Shown here: in pieces, positions 33,498 through 43,646 of the stretch
Layout: every line of letters starts with the position of its first letter
Numbering within the stretch: the stretch's first letter is position 1
Assembly (NCBI GenBank): GCA_963921195.1
Contig: OY992540.1
Span: 62,318,844 to 62,382,843 of the forward strand
Reading direction: 5' to 3'
Source: Pegoplata infirma
Taxonomy: Eukaryota; Arthropoda; Insecta; Diptera; Anthomyiidae
Length of the DNA stretch: 64,000 nt
The notes under the pieces: generated by a model
Told to the model about the DNA's origin: nothing
The model's input: only the letters and a program-made list of their open reading frames with translations
Database searches by the model: none
Program-made: the position numbers and the translations under genes

Positions 33498-35352
33498 GGG
33501 GCATTCCAATACAAAATTTTTTTAAATTTTTTTGGATATGTTTTAGTACGTATTAAATGCAACTTGCTCTCAAATTTTCAGATTTTTAGACCAAGTTGGT
33601 GTTGAGTAATAAATTTTTCAAAATGGCGATTTTTTCAAAAAAAATTAAAAATTTTAAATTTTCAATTAATTTTGACCAGTAAAACATAGAGATATCTTAA
33701 AAAAAATTGGAAAACGTTTTGTTGGAATTTAAATGAAGTTTCAGAAAAAAAATGTGTAAAAGTTATTTGAAGTAATTATCACTTATTTTTTATCGTTTAA
33801 AAATTAAAATCGACTTTTTGGAAAGGTCCGAAACCTTCGATTTATTTAAAAAAAAAGTCTACAAATTCTACTCTAGATTACGAAACTTTTCAGCCATAAT
33901 TCGAGATTTGATCAAAATTCGTTCTATTTTTTTTTTTTAATTTTGAAAATTGCACGATCGGACATGGGTAAGGCGTTCAGCATGGTCCTTGAAGTTTAAA
34001 AAACGGATTACGAGGAAAAATATGAATTGTTTTCTGTTTTAACATTTTTTTGTATTTTAAGTAAAGTTTAAACTCTAGTGGTCACAGAATTATGATGTGG
34101 AGTAAAATGCTTTTCTAATAAGGTACTAAAAACTAAAATCGGTTGAAAATCAGCCAAGTTATTTCAACTTCCCCAGGCATCTAGGGCGTGTCATACTACT
34201 TGTTTAAAGAATACGAGTCCCATTTTTTAAATTTAGTGAAATTATCTACTGTAATAACGTTTTTTCATTATTCTTGTTTCAGTGTAATATTTTTTTGGTT
34301 TTTCCAAATTTTTAAACAAAAAAAAAAAAAAATTTAAATGTAGATTTTAAAAGGGTGTTGAAAATGCAGGCATTTTTAGCATTAATTTAAAACAATATGA
34401 AAAACTTTTCATCTAACTACATTTGAACTTGAGGAATAAAAAAATGTTATTACAGTAGAAAATTTTAATAAATTTCAAAAATACAATAGCTTAATCAAGT
34501 GGTCTGTGACACGTTTGATGTCTCGGGAAGTTATAATACTTAGCTTGGCTGATTTTCAACCGATTTTAGTTTTTATTATCTTATTAGAGAGGCATTTTAC
34601 TCCGTATTATAATTCTGTAACCACTTGAATATAAACTTAGCTTAAAATACCAAAGAAATTGAGAAAACAAAAAAAAATCATATTTTTCCTTGTAATCTGT
34701 TTTCTAAATTTCAAGGCCCATGAAGAACGCCTTACCCTTGTCCGATCGTTCTTAATTTTTGTGAGACGTATTCTTACCTCCAAATGAATATATCTAGGGT
34801 AAGTTAGGGTCAGTATCTACCAATTTTTTTTTGTTGGCACCATATAAAATAAATCAGAATCAAAAAATAAAAGGTGCAATTTTTAAAAATTTAAAAAAAA
34901 ATATAACAAATTGCGATCACATCTCAAATAATGGCTTAAAAGTTGCGTAATTTAAAGTTGAACTTTAAGACTTTAAAAAAAAAAAATCTAAGGTTTCGGA
35001 CTTTTTCAAAAAGTCGTTTTTAATTTTTAAACGTTAAAAAATAAGTGATATTTACTTCGAATAATTGTTTAATATTTTTTTTCTAAAACTACATTTAAAT
35101 ACCAACAAAACGTTGTCCAACTTTTTTAAGCTATCTGTATTTTTTACTGATTAAAATTAACTGAAAATTTTAATTTTTAAATTTTTTTGAAAAAATCGCC
35201 ATTTTGAAAAATTGATTACTCAACACCATTTTGGAATTATAGTTTGAAAACTGGTATACAAGTTGCATTTAATAAGTACTAAAACATATCCAAAAATAAA
35301 ATAAATCGAAAGGGGTCGGGTCTAATGTGAGTGGTTTGGCCTGGAATGCCCC
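33498..35352. mobile_element. foldback element with GGGGCATTCCA ends, copy 2
   Basis: It starts GGGGCATTCCA and ends TGGAATGCCCC. The two halves are inverted copies: GATATGTTTTAGTAC, GTGTTGAGTAAT, AACGTTTTGTTGG, GATCGGACA, GAAGTTTAAAAAACGG and TTTCTACTGTAATAACG blocks all have mirrored partners. The left arm has lost about 40 bases near the terminus. There are no frames. Same family as 60203-62237. The right flank is a GAGGGTATA repeat. Confidence 0.88.
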
Positions 35353-35450
35353 ATATACTTTATGGGGTCCTAGACCAATATTTCGAGGTGTTACAAACGG
35401 AATGACAAACTTACATATACCCTCTACGACTAGAGTAGAGGGTATAAAAA
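35353..35450 (+). repeat. 3' end of a GAGGGTATA repeat
   Basis: ATATACTTTATGGGGTCCTA, AATATTTCGAGGTGTTACAA, then ACCCTCTACGACTAGAGTAG and the closing GAGGGTATAAAAA. It abuts the foldback element directly, so that element inserted into, or next to, this repeat. Confidence 0.85.
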
Positions 35451-36238
35451 CGTTTTGATAACCATGTTTAATATTTTCCAAAAATGTATTTTCTACAATA
35501 CTACGGTTGTCGAAGTGTTAATATTTCTTAACATAACGTAAAATTACTGTAACAAAAGATTTATAAAGACCACTAACTTTAAAATTTACTTTTTTTTATT
35601 AATTTTTTTTTTTTGTTGTTTTGGCAGTTTTTCATTTAATAATCTGTTCGAATGACTACTGTAACGTGAGTTTGCATCATGTACGCGATACACATCAATG
35701 CATCAAGACCGGAGGAATCCTCTTAATTTGAACTTTGAAAAGCACTTTTCGTGGTATTTTCTTATATATTTTTTTTTGCGCTGCTGTATACAGCAACTAC
35801 TCTATGCATTTCATTGTCGGAACTTTACAAGGAACGAGAAAAAAAATCGGTGATGGTATAAAAAAAAGGTCGATCAACTTGACTGTAAAATACACTTCAG
35901 GTAAAAGATGAAAATTGTTACAACTATAAGAAATTTAAAAAAAATCTTTAAAAAAATCTCAACTTAACCTGTGTTGTCACTTGATTTTTTTCAGATTTTC
36001 TTATTGTAAAACAATTATTATTTCTCAGAAATAATATGGACTCAAAATGAAAATTCAGTTATATATCTTTAACAACAAAAGTTGTCAATTCAATTAAATT
36101 GTTTGTTACTTTCACAAAATGTCAACTAAAAAAAACCTACAACACAAACACTTAGTTTCTGTGTGTAAATTCCACATTGAAAACATGAAATTCTCATAAA
36201 AGAAAAACTGATGAAAATTAACCTTGATGAAACAATAA
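35451..36238. other. AT-rich intergenic sequence, no gene seen
   Basis: Nothing recognisable. Most short frames are low-complexity. Confidence 0.5.
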
Positions 36239-37272
36239 CACTGTGCTATTGGCAAAAATTAACAAGCTGGGTACCCTGCTGGTAAAGCTAATTCGGGTAC
36301 GCTGAATTCAGTGGTGCTAGCCGTTTTTCAAAGTAAGCGCTCGTATTCGCAATATTCGCGATTTAAAGGCCTAGGTACTATAATAATGAAATTTGTTTGC
36401 TTTTGGGATAGTTTTTAAATATAAATTTAGAAAATCCATTGTTTTTTTTTTTGCGAAAAAAAAATTTACCGCGAAAATTTTTTTTTTTCGGAAAATTCTG
36501 TGTCTGTAATTTATCGTATTCCATTCATTTTTATAAATTAAAAGGAAAAATTTGCGCAAAAAAAATCGCGTTATTCGCGTCATTCGCGATTTAAAGGCCT
36601 AGGTACTACAAAAATGAAATTTGTATGCTTTTGGGATAGTTTTTAAATATAAATTTATAAAATCCATTGGTTTTTTGGCGAAAAAAAATTTTACCACAAA
36701 AAAAAATTTTTCGCGAAAAACAAAAAAAAAATCCGCGAAAAAAAAGTTTTTTTCCAAAATTTTTGTGCCGTATTTACTCATTTTCATAAATTAATAGCAA
36801 AAAAAAAATGGAAAAAAAATTCGCAAAAAAAAAACGCGAAAAAAATCACGGTATTGTGGTTTGTTATGTTAGTTTAACAGACTTGAATGGTTTTAAATTT
36901 AAAATTTATCGCAAAAGTTTAAAAATATCGTTTTTATTGTACTTGAGCATCAAAATTTTAAATCGCGAATATCGCAATACGAGCGCAAATAAAAATTGGA
37001 AAAATAAATCGCAAAAAAAAATCGCGTAAAAAATTCACGGTATTGTGGTTTGTTATGTTAGTTTAACAGACTTGAATGGTTTTAAATTTAAAAATTGTTG
37101 CAAAAGTTTAAAAATATCGTTTTGATTTTACTTGAGCATTAAAATTTTAAATCGCGAATACGAGCGCTAACTTCGAAAAGCGGCTAGCCCCCCCAAATTC
37201 AGCGTACTTGAATTAACTTTACCAGTAGGGTGACCAGCTTGTTAAAAAAAAGTGTCAAATCCGAGCACAGTG
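36239..37272. mobile_element. inverted-repeat element with CACTGTGCTC-type ends, TAA flanks
   Basis: CACTGTGCT at the left and GAGCACAGTG at the right, with TAA directly outside both ends (36236-36238 and 37273-37275). The arms mirror AACAAGCTGG, GCTGGTAAAG, ACGCTGAATT, GGTGCTAGCCG and GCGCTCGTATTCG. Each arm carries a tandem duplication of its own: 228 bp on the left (36361/36589) and 189 bp on the right (36851/37040). A 3-bp duplication with CACTG ends resembles CACTA (EnSpm) elements; that assignment is tentative. No transposase. Confidence 0.75.
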
Positions 37273-37990
37273 TAATTAATAAGCAACGCTTCTCTACTAT
37301 TGTTTATCTAAACCAGAAGCTCACCTATATATTGTAACATTCTAACCCCTTCCATTATGTAGGGTATTCAATAAATAAAAAATATTTTTAAACATGTATT
37401 GCTTAGAAGAAAGAAAAAAATGACATGAACTAGAGACGTTTTTAGTGTTCTTGTACTTCGATTTATTTTTTTTTTACTTTTTCATATCGTATATGGAACA
37501 ACAACTACAAAAGCCAGAAAAACGGTATAAAAGCATTTCTTTTGTTATTGCCGAGTTGTTAGAAGAAACTCAACAAAAATCTAGGAAAAAAGGAAAACTT
37601 TAAAAATTAAACAACAACAATGGCAGAAAAACTATAAAAAAAAATAGATGAAGAAAACGACTTAAAGTAGTAAAAACAAACGTGCAACATTGAACAGCTA
37701 CTAAAAAATGCACACATTGCAACATTAGTGTTTAGATTTAGATTAGCCAAGGCAGCTGTAGTAAGCAATAGTAAGAACAAAACAAAAAAATGTATAAAAA
37801 TGATGTAAAGGACAAAAAATGAAAAAATAAAATGAATGTAGAAAGTAACAAAGGCACAAACACTATTTCCTATTAGAAGTGATCTTAAGAAAAAGGAAAT
37901 ACATTTCTTTATGCATGCATTAATAAAGGCGTAGTAGAGGAAAGGGGAAATTGTGTAAATGTGCATCTTTGAATTTTAACTGCTGCACTA
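37273..37990. other. AT-rich intergenic sequence, no gene supported
   Basis: A 119-codon minus-strand frame at 37607-37966 is composed almost only of F, L, S, I and Y, as expected from A-rich DNA read in reverse. I do not regard it as a gene. Confidence 0.55.
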
Positions 37991-38571
37991 ACAAGGAAGG
38001 TCTTTCACAGGGCACCCACCGATTGTCCAGAAACTTAAATATTAGAATGAGGGGGAAAAAATAAGAGTTACCTGTTTTTTTTTTAGCTGCCCAATCTCAA
38101 ATTTAAAAAAGGGTTGCCACCTTATGAAAAAATGAGGGCTTTCGGGAAAATCCGTATAGAAGCCGAACTAGCAGGAATTTCGCCAAACGAAAAAGTACGG
38201 ACAGCTTAATTTTGATAAAGATTATTATATATGATTTTGGCGGTCGTACGTATATACATCTCCATATAAACTACCCCAACGATTATTAATTTTTGACAAT
38301 AACGAACTTAACGAAGCCGAATTCGGACACCGCCGATACATAGGCCTTCAACGAATCTTTCGGCCTGTATAAAATGTTCATATAGTTTCTTTTGAAGAAA
38401 TAGGAAAAATCCTCAAAAAACGACAAAAACCCGTTTTCCCCCTCCCCTTTGACTTGCTTAATGTGAGATTGGGCAGTTTTAAAAAAATAGGTAACTCTTA
38501 TTTTGCTCCCCTCTTTCCTATATGTAAGTTTCAGGACACTCGGTGGGCGTCCTGTGAAAGACCTTCCTTGT
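37991..38571. mobile_element. MITE with ACAAGGAAGG terminal repeats, copy 2
   Basis: ACAAGGAAGGTCTTTCACAG at the left and, inverted, ACAAGGAAGGTCTTTCACAG at the right: 20 identical terminal bases. The interior matches 2084-2658 in reverse orientation. Flanks are TA on the left and AA on the right, as in copy 1. Confidence 0.9.
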
Positions 38572-38628
38572 AAGGGAAAAAGCATACTGAAATTAAAAAA
38601 ATTTTTATTTAAAAATACTTCATTTCCA

Positions 38629-38975
38629 GACCTGACCCCCTTCGGTCCCCTTCATGTGTTAGTACATATTAAATGCAACTCTCACACGAATTTTCAGACT
38701 TTTAGGTCAAGATGGTGTTAAGTAATCAGTTATTCAAAATGGCGATTTTTTTCAAAAAATGATTTTAATTTTCAAACGTTAAAAAATAAATGGTTGTTAC
38801 TCTGAATAATTTTTTAATATTTTTTTCTAAATCTTTCGTATAACAAAACGTTGTCCAACTTTTTTTAAGATACCGAAATTTTTTACTGATCAAAATAAAT
38901 TGAAAATTTTGATTTTCTTAATTTTTTTGAAAAAATCGCCATTTCGAAAAATTGATTCCTTAACACAAACTAAAT
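38629..38975. mobile_element. short, internally deleted GGGGCATTCC foldback copy
   Basis: Outer left-arm sequence (CGACCCCTTTCG-like CTGACCCCCTTCGGTCC, TTAGTACATATTAAATGCAA, AAGATGGTGTTAAGTAAT) runs directly into right-arm sequence (TTTTCAAACGTTAAAAAATA, AACGTTGTCCAAC, AAATCGCCATTT). This is a solo short form. It is cut at its right end by the retrotransposon relic that follows. Confidence 0.65.
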
Positions 38976-38984
38976 GACTGAAAA

Positions 38985-40320
38985 TTGTTCTTGTTGAACT
39001 TGTCTTGTTCACAAAAAGGACTAAGATAGACAGGTTTGTTCTTCCCAAACTAGATGGAATCACCCTAGAACTATCTAATGAGGCGAAATACCTAGGTGTA
39101 ATCCTGGACTCAAAGCTTTCCTGAAAAAGGAATACAGGGGAAAGCATGAAAAAGTCGTTATGTGCTTTTTACACCTGCAGAAGAACTTTCGTAAGAAGGT
39201 GGGGTCTTAAACCGTATATTATACTCTGGATGTATTGTGCGATAATTAGACCAATACCTACCTACGGGGCCCTTGTGGGAAGCAGCAGATAAGAAATCAT
39301 ATCTCTGCAACCTTCAGAAGGTACAACGACTGGCGTGCTTGGGTATCACTGGTGTTATTAGATCAGCACCACAGCAAGGCCTGGAAGTGATACTAAACAT
39401 TCAGCCCGTAGATATCTACATCAAGAGCACAGCGGCAAAATCGGCTCTCAGACATAGAGAGTCGCAAATGCTTAAGCAACGCTCTTGGGGACACTCGACC
39501 ATATTAAGTACGATGGGCGGGACGGAATTAGAACAGAAAACCGACTATAAATCACCACAGACGAACTTTGATAGGAAATTCGAGGACCAAATACCAACTA
39601 GGGAAGACTGGGCGGAAAACACTTTTATTACGGGGAATGCTCTGTATACTCTGAATGCCTCGGAATCAGGGCCTCAGTGACCGGGCAAGTGTAGTGTTTT
39701 GCAGGCCGAAGTTCTTGCAATCGACAAAGCCGCGCAGATGGTTATGACAAAGGACCTAAGTCCTTGCCCCATTAACATTTATGTGGATAGCCTTGCAGCT
39801 CTGAAAGCCTTAGAATCGAATACTGTAAAACCGAGAATTGTTAGTAACTGTATACAATCCCTTCATCGAATCAGTCAGCACACAGTTAAGCTAATCTGGG
39901 TCCCTGGACATAATGGGGTCGATGGTAACGAATTAGCTGACGAATGTGCAAGAGATGGCTCTGAGTCGGTGGGGGAACGTGTCGAACCTAATACCACGAT
40001 TCCTATAGTGGAGTTCATGAGCGAAATTGATAGGATATCGGAAAATAGGATGAAGGATAGGTGAATATCACTGACCACGTGCAGGATATCTCGAACCATG
40101 TGGCCACTGCCGGATCCTAAGAAGACAAAAAGTCTTCTTACCTTTGGCAAACGGACGGTTAGCCTATTAGTAGGAGTACTGACAGGACACTGTATAATCG
40201 GCCGAATGGCCGCTCGTATGGGAATTCCTGATAGGAACTTTTGCAGAAGTTGTGGGGAAGTGGAGGAGGAGGAATCAGTTAAGCACTTGTTTTGCCACTG
40301 TCCGGGACTGATGAATTGAC
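38985..40320 (+). pseudogene. decayed LOA-like retrotransposon polymerase, 5'-truncated
   Basis: Starting near 38993 the translation reads ELVLFTKRTKIDRF and EAKYLGVILDSKLS, then a stop and shifted frames that continue with RRWGLKPYIILWMYC, and VQRLACLGITGVIRSAP (thumb). From 39699 an RNase H part follows with QAEVLAIDKAA, INIYVDSLAAL and LIWVPGHNGVDGNELADE, so three of the four acidic or histidine sites are present. The first site, with its TDGS-type motif, appears lost. A tail CRSCGEVEEEESVKHLFCHC gives the CCHC finger. It is the same clade as the intact element at 43565 but a different, older family. Inactive. Confidence 0.85.
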
Positions 40321-40369
40321 CACCGTGCAATGCTTTAAAAACTTGTTTACGTTTAACACGTGGCATTAA

Positions 40370-40420
40370 AAATAAAACCAATCTGAAATTCAGGGTTTTG
40401 CTTATAACTTTTGAACCACT
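40370..40420 (+). repeat. GAGGGTATA repeat, left piece
   Basis: AACCAATCTGAAATTCAG and CTTATAACTTTTGAACCACT match the interior of the family (compare 49246-49262). The continuation is displaced to 49085 by the insertions between. Confidence 0.7.
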
Positions 40421-42517
40421 GGGTGATTCCATGTCAAACCGCACAAAAAACTGTGATTTTCGGATTTGTCACCTCCGATTTTAATGAAATTCGCAAAAAA
40501 TATTTCACATGCGTTGTTTTCATAAAATGATTACCTTACAGGCTCCAAAAATTTTTAGTTTTCGAAATATGGCGTCTTGAAAATTGGCAAAAACGTAAAA
40601 TTATCAATAAGGTGCACATACAAAGTCACCCATAACTTTAAAACTATAAAACCCACAATTACCAAATAGGTACCATTTGAAAGCTGAAAGGATTACCTTA
40701 AAAGTGACATTCACAATTTTTTCTTCTAATGAAAGGTCAAAGGTCATATTTCAATGTCTAATGTTCAAAGACCTATATCTTAAAATCATATATTTTTTAA
40801 ATTCTCAAAAAAATATATGATAACAATCAAGTCTTTCCCTACATTTGCATCAAAATTTCAGGGTGGACACTCATATGGTTCCAAAGTTACAGAAGAAAAT
40901 GTGCTCGAAGGCAAGGTTTTTTCTACGAGTTCATATAAAAAATATTGCACAAACAAAACAATATACATAGTCGTAAACAAAGGTGCGGGCCGAGAACAAG
41001 GCTTAAAACTTTTTATGTATTTTGAGTTATATTGTAGGGGTTTTCTTGTTCTTTTACAAGGAAAGTCCTCGAAAGTGTACATACCTGATTTCTTTAAAAT
41101 TTGTACACAATCTAGAAAAAATAAGTCTAAAATCAACCAGTCTGAGCTTGTCGGCCTAAATTCAGGTTAAACGGGGTTAAAAATTACCCATTTTCAGTTA
41201 TTTTAAAGTTTAGGTACTTTATATTGATGCCATATATAACAGATCGGTATCATTCGAAACCTATATTCTTCCATAGTAGGGAAATTGGAATGGGGTGGGG
41301 GAACCGTATGTTCAAAGCGGAATAAAGCTCATAAAAAAGAATATAATCAAGCATAAAAATGGTTTAGAAATGAAAACACTAATGTTTCGAACTTCTTCAA
41401 ATTTTTGCCTTATTTTATTTTGGACACACTAATAAAGATTTTTTTTTTAATTCGGATGAAACCCGACCTGTAAGAAAAACTGACAATAAAAAATTCATAT
41501 GATTGCTTAATTTAAAAGGAAAATAGTACCAATAATGAATTTGTTTTACAAAAACTATAACAAAAACTATACATTTTTAACAAAAACAATTATGCAACAA
41601 ATAAAATGTCTCAAACAGACGCCAAAAATTTTTTTTCAAATGAAACGGATCTGATATAAGTGGCATCAATGTACCTAAAAGTTAAAATTACTAAAAATCG
41701 GTCATTTTTGACTCCCGTTTAACCCTTTAAAACTAAATTAAGACCAATAAGCTCAGACAGGTCGATGTTAGATATTTGTTGTCTTTCATGGGCATAAATT
41801 TCAAAGAAATTAGGTATGTTCACTTTGAAGATTTTCCTTGTAAGAAAACAAGAATACCCTACAATAAAATTCCGTTTTGATAGTGAAATCAAATTCAGGA
41901 GGTCGAAATATTAATAAATAATGGGTTCAGTTTTTAGGTCCGTCCCATTGTTTGTTTACTGCTAGCAGCATGCTAGCATGTTATGCTGCTTCGTGTGAGT
42001 AAGCTTTTGCATATGAACTCGTAGAGAAAATCTTGACTTCAAGCACGTTTTCCTCTGTAACTTTGGAACCATATGAGTGTCCACCCTGAAATTTTGATAC
42101 AAATGTAGAAAAAAACTTGATTGTTATCATATATTTTTTTAAGAATTTTAAAAATATCGCATTTTGAGATATAGGTCTTTGAACATTAGACCTTGAAATA
42201 TGACCTTTGACCTTTTGTTACAAGAAAAAATTGTGCATGCCACTTATAAGGTAATCCTTTCAGCTTTCAAATGATACCTATTTGGTAATTGTGGGTTTTA
42301 TAGTTTTAAAGTTATGGGTGACTTTGTATGTGCACCTTATTGAAAATTTTACGTTTTTGCCAATTTTCAAGACGCCATATTTCGAAAACCGAAAAGTTTT
42401 GGAGCCAGAAAGGTAATGATTTTAGGAACACTATCCATTTGCAATATATTTGTCAAATTTAATTTAAATCGAAGGTGACAAATCCGAATGCTGTGTGGTT
42501 TGAGGTGGATTTGCCCC
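40421..42517. mobile_element. long palindromic foldback element, second family
   Basis: The arms of about 1 kb mirror each other: CGGATTTGTCACCT, AAATATGGCGTCTTGAAAAT, GGTGCACATACAAAGTCACC, ATAGGTACCATTTGAAAGC, AAGGTCAAAGGTCATATTTC, GGGTGGACACTCATATGGTT and ATTGATGCCA all occur inverted in the right half. The centre lies near 41400-41500. The outer ends are less alike (GGGTGATTCCATG against GGGGCAAATCCACC inverted). ACT follows the left flank and the right end. Frames inside, such as 40817-41170, are mirrored artefacts without domain signals. Confidence 0.85.
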
Positions 42518-42657
42518 ACTGCACTATAGGAAATTTTACCCTTTTTTTGGCCAAAATTATTTACAGCCAAACGGCTGGACCGATTTGACTGATTTTTTTT
42601 TATTTGACTTTTGGAAGACTCTTTAGAGGGAGGGAGTGACTCTTAAAGGTTTTCATA

Positions 42658-42810
42658 CACTCAAAAAAAAAAAATAGTAAAGTTACCTAAAAAATTAGTT
42701 CCAAACAGGGTTCCCGGGTTATAAGTTGCCGCATCTAAGATTTTTTAGATCCTTGATAGATTATATGGTTTTCTAAACTGTTTTTACAATATTTTTTTTT
42801 TTTTTGAGTG
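42658..42810. mobile_element. small MITE with CACTCA ends, TA-flanked
   Basis: CACTCAAAAAAAAAAAATAG on the left and a T-run plus TTGAGTG on the right, with TA outside both ends (42656-42657 and 42811-42812). Only 153 bp. Its ends relate it loosely to the CACTCA families at 14975, 16111, 55298 and 57952. Confidence 0.65.
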
Positions 42811-42916
42811 TACACTAACTTTCGAAGATAACAGTAGAAATTTATTTTAACAATGTTAAGAAGTGTCAAACAAATCTACTTTTTAATAAGGATTTTATTC
42901 AAAAATTTTATTTTTG

Positions 42917-43381
42917 AGTTCCAAGTCGTCAACTACATTTCGAAATGCCACTACGGGCAGCCGTAGATGATGCAAGAGCTAGGGGCTCAACTTCCCTATT
43001 TAGATCTTTAGAGATTTCTGCTGTAACTCGTATTTTTGTTCTCGCAGATTTTGACAAAAAAGTTAATTGCGGTCGCACAGGTTTCGATTTAGTGGAGGCA
43101 GGCTGCGTTTCAAGTTTTTTTTAGCCAAGTATTGCCTTTAAGCCAAACAGCATGCTGTCTTTCAAAAAATTTCAAACTCCTACAACTCTTAATCCTTTTC
43201 ATATTTATATTTGAACAAAATATTCTTAATTCCTCCTTTATATATTGTTTAAAGTTTTCGAAACATTCACTCTCAGCAATGTATGAAAAGAAATGGTCAG
43301 AAATAGCGGCTCCTTATCCACCTCTGCTTTATTTCTCTCGCCATGTATTAAATAACTCTGAATTTGGCACTCAGTAGTCAC
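42917..43381 (-). pseudogene. decayed coding exon of the GCACTATAGG transposon
   Basis: Reading the minus strand from 43381, a consensus-like splice acceptor (T-rich tract, then TTTTTCCAG) precedes codons for VPNSELFNTWREK, two further stops, then SDHFFSYIAESECFENFKQY and RIFCSNINMKRIKSCRSLKF. A frameshift then leads into KPVRPQLTFLSKSARTKIR and ISKDLNREVEPLALASST. The KP-x-RP-x-x-x-F-x-x-x-S-x-R-x-K pattern is one I associate with uncharacterised arthropod transposon proteins; this is from memory and unverified. A possible first exon (ATG at 48811 to 48793, MENNVK, followed by GTGAGT) lies beyond the retrotransposon and is in phase. Three in-frame stops and one shift show it is dead. Confidence 0.5.
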
Positions 43382-43646
43382 CTGGAAAAATGGGTATAAA
43401 AAAAAAGTTTGCACATATCCGACCTTGAAATTTTTTAAATTCGGAAGGTAATTGATTGTCCTAGAGAACTTTTATGGTTTTATAGCTAACATATGCTATA
43501 ATTTTTTTTAAAGTCAAAATAAAATTCCAATTCATACTTCAATAAGTTCATCTTAAGGTCACTTGACCTAAAATTGTTCGTAATAGGTTTGTTCGTAATA
43601 GGTATTTTTGTGATATTTTCATTACCACATCAAGGAAAATGAAAAT

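Noticed and set aside
37607..37966. 119-codon minus-strand frame that could be a membrane protein
   Set aside because: Its F/L/I/S/Y composition is what A-rich DNA gives when read in reverse; no domain, and the flanks are repeats.
38286..38721. Two frames of 99 and 72 codons on opposite strands
   Set aside because: They fall in the ACAAGGAAGG MITE, and the other copy of that MITE does not keep them open.
37991..38975. LTR retrotransposon from the directly neighbouring repeats
   Set aside because: The repeats are inverted, not direct, and no gag-pol frames, primer-binding site or polypurine tract were seen.
40817..41170. 117-codon frame with mixed composition
   Set aside because: It lies wholly inside one arm of the foldback element at 40421-42517, and the mirrored arm has no equivalent frame.
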